64,000 bases of DNA, from the NCBI RefSeq assembly GCF_947488945.1, contig NZ_CANLBS010000002.1, positions 1-64,000 on the forward strand. Reading direction: 5' to 3'. The notes beneath the pieces were generated by a model. The model made no database searches and was not told where the DNA came from. It saw only the letters and a program-made list of their open reading frames with translations. Position 1 is the stretch's first letter; every line of letters begins with the position of its first letter. A program made the translations under genes and the position numbers. Source of the DNA: an uncultured Streptomyces sp. (lineage in GTDB: Bacteria > Actinomycetota > Actinomycetes > Streptomycetales > Streptomycetaceae). This document shows positions 23,918-31,211 of this stretch, piece after piece.

Positions 23918-24363
23918 GACAGACCCGCCAGAGCCGCGATGATCAGGCCGATCCGCTCGGTGCGCACAGGTCCGGAACCAGCTTCGCTAAGGAAGGTCAG
24001 CAAGTGCCGGGCTTCGGCCGGCGACCAGCTGCTGGTGTCGACACCGGCCTCGGCAGCAGCCTGAGCGAGGTCCTCGGGGATCGTCGGCGGGCGGGCGCCG
24101 TGCGGAATCAGCAAGGTACCGCCCCACTCCTCCCCGTCCTGCGACTGGGGCAGGACGGAGACGAGGGGTGCCAGAACGGTGACGTCGTCGAACGTGAGGA
24201 TCCGGACAGGGAGGTCAGGAAGGCGCACCGGCTGGTCGAGGCGAAGAGTTGTCGACAGGAAAGTGTCGTGTCCGCTCAGCCGCTCGTCCACGACGAGCAG
24301 GACGGCTCCTTCGCGCCGCTCCAGTCGTCCGCGAACCATTAACTTACCTGTGTGTCGAGGCAT
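23914..24363 (-). CDS. Small hypothetical protein, 149 aa
   Basis: The ATG overlaps the stop of the enolase-superfamily gene by one base (TAATG), and the gene ends within the HAD start. The protein starts MPRHTGKLMVRG. Residues about 8-70 look like a beta-barrel domain (repeated strands such as GAVLLVVDERLSG and DLPVRILTFDDVTVLAPLV), and the second half is helical. I do not recognise a family. It could be a partner or a chaperone of one of the enzymes next to it. A much longer upstream frame is Arg-rich shadow and was dropped. Confidence 0.65.
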   Translation of the reverse strand: MPRHTGKLMVRGRLERREGAVLLVVDERLSGHDTFLSTTLRLDQPVRLPDLPVRILTFDDVTVLAPLVSVLPQSQDGEEWGGTLLIPHGARPPTIPEDLAQAAAEAGVDTSSWSPAEARHLLTFLSEAGSGPVRTERIGLIIAALAGLS

Positions 24364-25412
24364 TACCAGCGCACCTCCATCCCGAGACCGGGCCGGTCGG
24401 GTAGGGCCACATGCCCGCCCTCCGGCCGGAGCGTGCCGCGCAGCGTGCGCTGCCGGCGTGGCTCCCACACCACCTGGTACTCCACCGCGCCCGCCGCGTG
24501 AGGGAAGGCCGCAGCCAGGTGCACGGCGGGAAGGAACGCCCGCCCGTGCAGATGGACGGGCACCCCGGCATCGTGAGCGACACCCAGCCAGTCCCGCGCT
24601 TCGGTGATGCCGCCGCACCACACCGCGTCGAACGTGAACGCCTCGAGTCGGCATCGCCTCAGCAGGACTGCGACCTCCTCCAGGCAGGACAGCCGCTCGC
24701 CCACCGCGACCGGCAGACCTTTCGTCTGCCTGCGCAGAAGCGTGTAAGCGGCCAGATCGGTCCGCGGGAGCGGGTCCTCTACCCAGCGCACGGCCTCCAG
24801 GGTGAGCCGCCGTGCAACTTCCCCGGACCGTGTGTGGCCCCACGTGCCCAGTGCGTCCACCGCCACGCTCTGCCCCGCCCACTCCGCAGCCCGTTCGGCC
24901 AGAACCGCCAGTTCGCCGGCTTCTGCCTCGCGCAGCGCCCATTTGGTGAAGGCGAACCCCTGGCTAGCCGTGGCCTTGACCGACTCGACGGCCGAAGCCG
25001 CGTTCAGGTCCAGGGAGAGCCAGGAGGCGTACACCGGCACCTGTCCTGCGGGACGGTCGCTGAGCAGGGCCGCGACCGGGAGGCCGGCGAGGTGCCCGTG
25101 CAGGTCCCACACCGCGCAATCCAGCGCCCCGACCGCCCAGCGTCCGAGCCCCGCCGCATGCGGACCGAGTTCGCCCAGGAGTTTGCGCAGCAGACCGTCG
25201 TGGTCGACCACCGGGTGGTGCAGAGCGCTCTGCCCGAGCCGGGTGGCTACCAAGGCGGCGGGCAGCTCGTCGACCGGAGCGAACACTCCGGCCACCCCGC
25301 CGGACTCGACCACCACCGCGAACTGGCTGTCACCGGCCTCCCATGGGCCCGCCCCGTTCTCGTCGAGGCGCTCGACTCTCACCCGGTCGATGACCGGGTC
25401 AGCGAAGCCCAT
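24363..25412 (-). CDS. Enolase-superfamily (MR/MLE-like) enzyme
   Basis: The fold follows mandelate racemase/muconate lactonizing enzymes. The N-terminal capping domain is about residues 1-110. The barrel metal ligands read from SVAVDALGTW (Asp), VRWVEDPLP (Glu) and AVGERLS (Glu), and the C-terminal acid-base segment is VPVHLHGRAF. The usual KxK motif on strand two reads FTKWALRE, so only the first Lys is kept. Members abstract an alpha proton from a carboxylate and may racemise, epimerise or dehydrate. Length (349 residues) is normal. The substrate is not known. It overlaps the radical SAM-like gene by 14 bases. Confidence 0.8.
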   Translation of the reverse strand: MGFADPVIDRVRVERLDENGAGPWEAGDSQFAVVVESGGVAGVFAPVDELPAALVATRLGQSALHHPVVDHDGLLRKLLGELGPHAAGLGRWAVGALDCAVWDLHGHLAGLPVAALLSDRPAGQVPVYASWLSLDLNAASAVESVKATASQGFAFTKWALREAEAGELAVLAERAAEWAGQSVAVDALGTWGHTRSGEVARRLTLEAVRWVEDPLPRTDLAAYTLLRRQTKGLPVAVGERLSCLEEVAVLLRRCRLEAFTFDAVWCGGITEARDWLGVAHDAGVPVHLHGRAFLPAVHLAAAFPHAAGAVEYQVVWEPRRQRTLRGTLRPEGGHVALPDRPGLGMEVRW

Positions 25413-26517
25413 CGACGAGGTCCTCTCCCGCGTAGGTGAAGTACCACAGCGGCCGGTAGCACTCCCAGCCCACCGGCCGCAGCCCGGTCGGTGCCATGGC
25501 CCGCTCGATCACCGTGCGCGCCTGCAGGTAGTACTCCAGGCTCTCCGCTGCCGGCGTCCGCATCCCCTGCATGATCAGGTTGTGTGCCTGGAAGACCTGG
25601 ATATTCGGGAACGCGGTGACCTCGTCGACCAGCTCGTTCACACCGCGGGCGAGGTCGTCCATCGGGTCCAGACCCACGATGTACGTGTACGAGGTGTCCA
25701 GCCCCGCCTTACGCGCCCGTGCCAGCAGGTCCGGCATCTGCTCCGGCTGCAGGTCGGCCTTGGTGGCCTTCATGAGGGCCTCGCGCCGAGTGAAGTGCTC
25801 GGCCGTCAGCCGGAGCACGAATGGCGACACCTGCGACGCGATGGTCTCGAACGCCTCGTCGGTGCGCAGCACGGAGGTGAGGAAGCCGATCCGGGCCGTG
25901 ACGCCGGCCCGCTCCAAGGCGGGACGCAGGGCGGTCAGGTGCGCGACGGCGGCGCCCTCGCGCTCGAAGCAACCGGTGGAGACGGTGACTTCTTCCAACT
26001 CGGCCAGTCTGCGCCGGGGGTGCTGCTCCTCAAGGGCCAGTAGCAGGGCATCGAGCCCTTGGTCCTCCTGCATTCTCGGATCGGCGGCGGCTTCCAGAGT
26101 GTTCGGGCACCAGCCGCACCCGACGCAGCGGCTTCGGGCGTTGGGGTTGAGCGTTGCGGCCCGGCCGTCGTTGCGGAAGTACCCGCCGACGGCCTCGTCG
26201 GCATCGATGCGCTCGACGTGCGCGACTAACGAGCCGTTCAGCGACAGCTCGTCGCCGCGGAGCCGGAACGGGCTGGCCGGTTGGTTCAGCGGGACGATGA
26301 TCTGCCAGGCATTGTCGGGGCGTCGTACGAGCCGGAGGTTGACCCGGGCCCGGTGCCGGTCGTGGTCGGAGGTGATCCCGTACAGGTTGACGGCGATCAA
26401 TAGCACGTCCTCGACGGGGACTCCGTGGCGCAGGGCAGCCTGCTCCAGATCGTGCAGTCGGTCGGCGCCGACGGCGCCGTCCGAGGATATGGACCGGCGG
26501 ATGGAGAGGTGCGGCAT
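25399..26517 (-). CDS. Probable radical SAM enzyme with CX2CX2C motif
   Basis: The protein is 372 residues. A 125-residue N-terminal domain (beta-rich with many polar residues) precedes SRCVGCGWCPN, whose Cys131, Cys134 and Cys137 are spaced CX2CX2C. Radical SAM enzymes normally have CX3CX2C. The part that follows reads like a partial TIM barrel of biotin-synthase type: VSTGCF, a SPFVLRLTAEHF strand, a KATKADL helix, and TSYTYIVGLDPMDD. The assignment rests on that pattern and on the Cys motif, not on an exact match. It may use a radical to alter a biosynthetic intermediate. It is the second gene of the leftward run and overlaps the enolase-type gene. Confidence 0.65.
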   Translation of the reverse strand: MPHLSIRRSISSDGAVGADRLHDLEQAALRHGVPVEDVLLIAVNLYGITSDHDRHRARVNLRLVRRPDNAWQIIVPLNQPASPFRLRGDELSLNGSLVAHVERIDADEAVGGYFRNDGRAATLNPNARSRCVGCGWCPNTLEAAADPRMQEDQGLDALLLALEEQHPRRRLAELEEVTVSTGCFEREGAAVAHLTALRPALERAGVTARIGFLTSVLRTDEAFETIASQVSPFVLRLTAEHFTRREALMKATKADLQPEQMPDLLARARKAGLDTSYTYIVGLDPMDDLARGVNELVDEVTAFPNIQVFQAHNLIMQGMRTPAAESLEYYLQARTVIERAMAPTGLRPVGWECYRPLWYFTYAGEDLVDGLR

Positions 26518-26621
26518 GGGAAACTCCAGCTTGAAGTCGAGCGGTATGTGTTGCTACCGGGGTGCGGCACCGATGTCGTGTCGCAGGAGGGCACAGGGGG
26601 CGACTGACGTGTCAGCGGCGC

Positions 26622-27797
26622 CTATGTGGCAGGGGTAAAGGCGGTGAAGTGCGCTGGCGGGTGGTCAATGGGCAGGTTGGGACGCCAGGCCGTGAGGATC
26701 TGGGCGCTGCACACGAACAGTCCGTCGGGGAGCTGATCGACCGGGTACCACTCCCAGCCGCCGACGCTCTCGTTCGGCTGTGTGGCCGGCTGCCCCTGCC
26801 AGGCGTGGACGAGCGCGCCGACGGTGACTCGCAGGACACCTTCGACGTGGTCGACGAGCGTGCCCAGCAGTTCCACGTCGCCGGTTCGAGCGATCAGGCC
26901 GGTTTCTTCCGCGAGTTCTCGGACAACCGCGTCCTCGAAGGATTCACCAACGGCCTCGACGCTTCCGCCGGGCAGTTCGATGGTGCCCCGGCGGTGTTGG
27001 CCCAGCAGAATGCCCTGCTCGCTGAGCAGGATGGCTCCGACGCCGACTGCCGCGTGGGCGGCCGGGGCTTGGGTGCTGCGGGGTCGGCTGGAGACGCGCG
27101 CCGGCCGGTCGGGAAGGCGTCGGGCGCGGATGAACTGCTGGATGACTGAGGCGCTCTCGTCGGGATGCGGGAACAGGTCGATGGCCTCGACGCGGAAGCC
27201 GTACTCGGTAAGCAGGTCCTCCCACAGTTGCGGTGCCAGGACCCACATCTGCGTCAGCAGCGGCGGGTCGTCGCGCAGCAGGATCACCTGGTCGCGCGGC
27301 GCCACCTCGGTGGACGGACCGCAGCCGTGCAGGTCGGTGTGCAGGAGCGAAAGGATTAGTGGGGCGCCAGGAAGCAGGCCGTCGCGCAGTGCCGGCAGCG
27401 AGCGGTGCGGGTCGATGAAGGCCAGGGTTCCGATCGCGTACGCCGCGTCGAACGGCTCGGCTCCGGCCAGGTACTCGGTCACGTCTGCTTGGACGAACTC
27501 TGCCCCGTCCACGCCCCCGTGGGCGCCGACGGCGCGTTCGTGCTGCGTCGCGGACAACTCGATCCCAGTGACACGCGCTCCGTGTGCCTGGGCGAGGTAA
27601 ACGGCGTGGTGGCCAGCCCCGGAGCCGATGTCCAGGACACGGCGGCCGGTGACGTCACCGAGAACCTCGGCTCCCGGTCCAACACCTTCCCAGGACGTCC
27701 AGCTGAGCCGGTCGGGTACGGGAGGAGTGTAGGCGCGGGCGAGTTGGCGCTGGCCATAGATCTGCCAAGCCCGGGTATTGGTGTCCTCGGCGTGCAC
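26622..27797 (-). CDS. Methyltransferase-Nudix hydrolase fusion
   Basis: Residues about 1-215 are a class I methyltransferase: VLDIGSGAGHHAVYLAQ is motif I, with a DAAYAIGTLAF post-motif. After a Ser/Pro/Ala-rich linker, about 240-391 is a Nudix hydrolase: the box reads GGSVEAVGESFEDAVVRELAEETGL, with all the metal-binding Glu in place. Such fusions occur in actinomycetes, where the Nudix half may remove a nucleotide phosphate from an activated intermediate. The GTG start at 27797 was chosen because AGGAGG lies five bases in front. It is the first gene of the ten-gene run. A 104-base gap separates it from the radical SAM-like gene, which may have its own promoter. Confidence 0.85.
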   Translation of the reverse strand: MHAEDTNTRAWQIYGQRQLARAYTPPVPDRLSWTSWEGVGPGAEVLGDVTGRRVLDIGSGAGHHAVYLAQAHGARVTGIELSATQHERAVGAHGGVDGAEFVQADVTEYLAGAEPFDAAYAIGTLAFIDPHRSLPALRDGLLPGAPLILSLLHTDLHGCGPSTEVAPRDQVILLRDDPPLLTQMWVLAPQLWEDLLTEYGFRVEAIDLFPHPDESASVIQQFIRARRLPDRPARVSSRPRSTQAPAAHAAVGVGAILLSEQGILLGQHRRGTIELPGGSVEAVGESFEDAVVRELAEETGLIARTGDVELLGTLVDHVEGVLRVTVGALVHAWQGQPATQPNESVGGWEWYPVDQLPDGLFVCSAQILTAWRPNLPIDHPPAHFTAFTPAT

Positions 27798-27880
27798 GGT
27801 TGCCTCCTGGGTGGCGAGTGACGAGTGGCGAATGGCAGGCATCAGAGGGCTTGATCAGGTAGGTGGGCTCCTCGCGCTGG

Positions 27881-28879
27881 TCACTCGACGGCGTTGAGGC
27901 GAGGCGACGGCCTGCCCCACCCCGGTGCACGCTCCGAGGCGGGGCAGACGGGTCGAGCTGGCGACGTGTTGAGGTCGCCGAGCAAGGGTGCGAGCAGGCG
28001 GTAGTCCCATGGCGCCAGGTAGGGCGGGAGTAGCCAGTGGGGGGTATCGCCGGAGGGGGAGGAAGACCGCGGCAGTGGAGGTTTGTAGTCGGGGCGCGCG
28101 AGGCTGCCGCACTGCGGGCGGCCGTCACCGACTGTCGAGGGGGCGAGAAAGAGACGGACGCACCTTGCGTACGGGTCGATGATCGCGGGACCTACGTCTG
28201 TGGGGGCGATGCGGGCGAAGAGGTCACGGGCGTCGTGCAGGCGCAGGGTCAGGACCCGCGCCTCCGGCGGGACCGCGGTGTGGTCTGGGCTGAGGGTGGC
28301 CAGCTCGCGGGGGAGGAGATCGAACAGGGCGGGTCGTGGTGTGCGGGTGGCAGCAGGCATGCGCGTGAGGGCCGAGGTACTGCGGACCGGGACCTGTTTC
28401 CGGCGGGTGATCGGCAGGTGGACGACGAGTTCGTCGTCGGCAAGGATGCCCAGTTCGTACCCAATACGGACGCAGGCCGGCAGCTCAACCCCAGTTAGCC
28501 GCTTGATGGCAGCCAGCACCGGCCTGATCGTCCCGGCAGTCAGTCCGAGCCGGGTGGCGATGACGGCGGGCAGGTAGTACTGCGTCTCGTCGATGGGAAG
28601 CAGCCGCCACACATCGCGCTGCAGCGGGGTCAGGACGTCCGGGTCCACGCGCTGGGCGCCACTGGGCGAGATCAGCCCGACCTGCAGGACTCTGTGCACC
28701 AAGGCCCTGTTGGTGCCCACGCCTGCGGCGTTGCGGGCCTCCAGCACGATCCGCCGCAGCTTGGTCTGGGGCATCCGAAGGTTGGCGGCTATCTCCTTGT
28801 CCACGAGGCCGTCAGCCAGCAGTGTGACGGCCCGCAACTGAACCGGGCTCAGGTGCAACTTGTCCGCGGTGACGATCAT
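27881..28879 (-). CDS. LuxR-type regulator with two HTH segments
   Basis: Residues about 8-75 form a LuxR-like helix-turn-helix: HLSPVQLRAVTLLADGLVDKEIAANLRMPQTKLRRIVLEA carries the usual spacing, and the second helix is well formed. A second HTH-like segment at about 85-160 begins LTPLQRDVWRLLP and has YLPAVIATRLGLTAGTIRPVLAAIKRLTG. The rest is a Pro-rich C-terminal region of unknown role. The HTH at the N-terminus, and not the C-terminus, is unusual for LuxR proteins. Its position just upstream of the methyltransferase-Nudix gene suggests it controls the run. Confidence 0.75.
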   Translation of the reverse strand: MIVTADKLHLSPVQLRAVTLLADGLVDKEIAANLRMPQTKLRRIVLEARNAAGVGTNRALVHRVLQVGLISPSGAQRVDPDVLTPLQRDVWRLLPIDETQYYLPAVIATRLGLTAGTIRPVLAAIKRLTGVELPACVRIGYELGILADDELVVHLPITRRKQVPVRSTSALTRMPAATRTPRPALFDLLPRELATLSPDHTAVPPEARVLTLRLHDARDLFARIAPTDVGPAIIDPYARCVRLFLAPSTVGDGRPQCGSLARPDYKPPLPRSSSPSGDTPHWLLPPYLAPWDYRLLAPLLGDLNTSPARPVCPASERAPGWGRPSPRLNAVE

Positions 28880-28949
28880 TGGATACTCGCTCGCTCACTG
28901 GTTAATTACTGCGCTTGTGGGGTGGATGGGTGGACCGGGTCGACCCGCC

Positions 28950-30071
28950 TCACTGCGGGGATGTCCTCGTCGTGGCGCTAGGCTGCGCGCGGCTTTCGAA
29001 GGGCTTGGGCAGCGCCAGTCGCGGCCCCGGGATGCGCATGCGGGGCGGCGGGGCGGGTGGCTCGCGTTCGGTCCGGCCGGTGGCGACGTGGCCGGCGTCC
29101 ACGGTCTGCAGAAGTCCGTCGCTGACCAGCGTCCGCAGAACTCGGCGGAGTTGGCTCTGCGGCGCGCTGAATCCGTAGGCGAGGTGCCGCACGGAGAGGC
29201 GGGTGCCCTCTACATAACGGCCTGCGCGGAACCGGTCTCGCAGTTCGCGGTCGATGTAGAGGAAGAGAGGGCATCCGGCCGGGAGCTCCCACCCCGTGCC
29301 CGCGACGTTGAGACGCCACCCGAGCGGAGGCTGGTACTCGACCAGGTTCTCCTCCCGCAGATGCACGAGGACATTCCGCAGATCCATGTACACCGGGATG
29401 CCGGGCACCAAGCCCGCGACCGAGTTGGCTTGATAGAGGTCCCCCCGCCGCCATTTGTGCAGATGTATATACGTGCGCAACCGGTGGGCGGCGTCCTGCT
29501 CACCGCCCGTCAGGAGCGGCAAAGGCGCCTGCGGCGTGCCGGGCGACGGGATGGCGACCGCCGTTGGCCGCCCCCCGGCTCCCATGACCAGCAGGCCGCT
29601 CTCGGCGAGGGCCCGCACGGCCATGTAGACCGGTGTCTGCGACATGGAGAACTCGGCGCAGAGGTCGGCCTGTCTAGGGAAAAGGGAACCAGGCGGGTAC
29701 TCCCCTGCCTCCAGGCGGCGGCGCAGAATGCCCTCAATCCTCCGGGCCTTCACCGCCACGCTGTCCAGTACACCTGGGGGCGAGCCGGCCGTGGAGCGTC
29801 TGACGGGTGATGTGTCCGCTGACGACGGCGGGGAGGGTGCCTTCGTCATGCCGATGGGCAGCCATCCGCGGCTGCTCCGCTCGACAAGGCCGTCCGCGGC
29901 CAGTGCGTCAAGGACCCGCCGCATGGTGCGCCTGTCCGTCGAGTAGCGCTCTGCGAGGAGACGCAGGACCAGGGCGGTACCTGTGGGCCAGTCACCGGTG
30001 CTGATCTGGTCCCGGAGGAGAAGGCTGAGGATGGCCTCCAACTCCACCGGGTGCGTGGACTTTTTCGTCAT
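28950..30071 (-). CDS. GntR-like regulator with several winged helices
   Basis: At least three GntR-type winged-helix segments are recognisable: about 8-75 (VLRLLAERYSTDRRTMRRVLDALAADGLV), about 105-170 (PPGSLFPRQADLCAEFSMSQTPVYMAVRALAESGLL) and a third at about 195-260 and 265-340 (YVEGTRLSVRHLAYGFSAPQSQLRRVLRTLVSDGLL). There is no effector domain of the FCD or UTRA type. Tandem GntR wings in one chain suggest a regulator that wraps or spans a long operator. The stop is near the LuxR gene and the start overlaps the upstream gene stop (ATGA). It may govern the lanthipeptide genes behind it. Confidence 0.75.
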   Translation of the reverse strand: MTKKSTHPVELEAILSLLLRDQISTGDWPTGTALVLRLLAERYSTDRRTMRRVLDALAADGLVERSSRGWLPIGMTKAPSPPSSADTSPVRRSTAGSPPGVLDSVAVKARRIEGILRRRLEAGEYPPGSLFPRQADLCAEFSMSQTPVYMAVRALAESGLLVMGAGGRPTAVAIPSPGTPQAPLPLLTGGEQDAAHRLRTYIHLHKWRRGDLYQANSVAGLVPGIPVYMDLRNVLVHLREENLVEYQPPLGWRLNVAGTGWELPAGCPLFLYIDRELRDRFRAGRYVEGTRLSVRHLAYGFSAPQSQLRRVLRTLVSDGLLQTVDAGHVATGRTEREPPAPPPRMRIPGPRLALPKPFESRAQPSATTRTSPQ

Positions 30072-31207
30072 CGGGCGGACTCCGGTGTTGCACAGGCGCC
30101 AGCATCGTGTGCAGCCTGCAGCAGGTTCTCCAACTCTGTCTCGGCGTGGTGGACCGTGCTCGTCAGTGCCTCGTGGTGGCAGGCGGAGAGAACTCCGGAT
30201 TCCAGTCCCGCCGTCGTGATCACTGCGTGAAGTTCGTCTGTCGCGCGGTCGTCCAGGGCGGACGCGGCGAGTGGGTGGTGCAGCGCTTCCCGTGCGGCGT
30301 AGGCGTCGAGTCGGGCGACGCCGACGAGGCAGTCGAGGATGCGTGCGGTATGGCGTCCGGTGTGGTCGAGTTCCAGGGCTGACAGGCCCACCCGGGTCTG
30401 GAAGGCGGCGGTCGGCGGATCGGGGAGGTCAAGGAGCTGGAGTGCCTCTTCCAGGGTGCGGTCGAGGTCGGGTGCAGGCACGGGGACGTCTGCGGGCTGA
30501 CAATGGGCGTGCAGGAGGAGGGCGACGGCTTCCTCCCACGGCTCGGTGGGCTGGGTGGTGTCGATCAGGGCGCGGGCCTGCTCGTCCAGGCCCTGCTCCA
30601 TCAAGGCCATGATCTTGATCTGGCGGCCGTCGAGGAGCCGGTTGCCGATGCCGCGGTGCTGGGCCATGGCGTCCGCGGCTTCGGTCCACCGTCCGATGCG
30701 GGCGAGGGCGCGGGCACCGTCCACGAGCAGGGTGATGTACAGCTCCTGGCACACCGCGCGGTGGTCCTCGTCCGTGTCGGTCAGAGCCGAGAGGTCGACG
30801 CTGCGGCCGTCGACCTCGGTCTTCTTCCGGTGCCGCGCGGCATCATTGAGACGGACCAGCAGGTCGTGAGCGGCTTCCCCTTGACCGGCGCGGATCCGCA
30901 GCCGGGCGAGGTTGACGAGTGGCATCAGCGACATGACCGCGATCCGTCCGCTGAGGCGTCCGGCGTCGGCGAAGACCTGGTGCTGGCGCCAGCACAGGTC
31001 GGTGGCCAGGTCGGGCAGGCCGACGTCGGAGGTGATGAGCGCGGCGTAGTTGAGGACCCCGCAGGTGCGGGCCACCAGGTCGTGGTGGCTCGCACCTGCG
31101 GGTGCGACGGTCAGCCCGGTGAGGTGGTTGAGGCGCTCGTCCAAGGGGAGCGCGGGCGCCTTGGTCCGGAGGACCAGGGGGATGCGGCTGGCTATCGCGG
31201 GGATCAT
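30068..31207 (-). CDS. Helical-repeat protein of the lanthipeptide cluster
   Basis: The sequence is almost all helices of about 15-20 residues with Ala/Leu repeats, as in tetratricopeptide proteins (for example VDGARALARIGRWTEAADAMAQ). No HTH is visible. In the FxLD lanthipeptide clusters of Streptomyces a similar unknown protein lies beside the methyltransferase gene, so I infer a scaffolding or regulatory role. The ATG lies four bases after the stop of the elimination-methyltransferase fusion gene. The last four bases overlap the GntR gene start, so all are co-transcribed. Confidence 0.7.
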   Translation of the reverse strand: MIPAIASRIPLVLRTKAPALPLDERLNHLTGLTVAPAGASHHDLVARTCGVLNYAALITSDVGLPDLATDLCWRQHQVFADAGRLSGRIAVMSLMPLVNLARLRIRAGQGEAAHDLLVRLNDAARHRKKTEVDGRSVDLSALTDTDEDHRAVCQELYITLLVDGARALARIGRWTEAADAMAQHRGIGNRLLDGRQIKIMALMEQGLDEQARALIDTTQPTEPWEEAVALLLHAHCQPADVPVPAPDLDRTLEEALQLLDLPDPPTAAFQTRVGLSALELDHTGRHTARILDCLVGVARLDAYAAREALHHPLAASALDDRATDELHAVITTAGLESGVLSACHHEALTSTVHHAETELENLLQAAHDAGACATPESAR

Positions 31208-31211
31208 CGGC

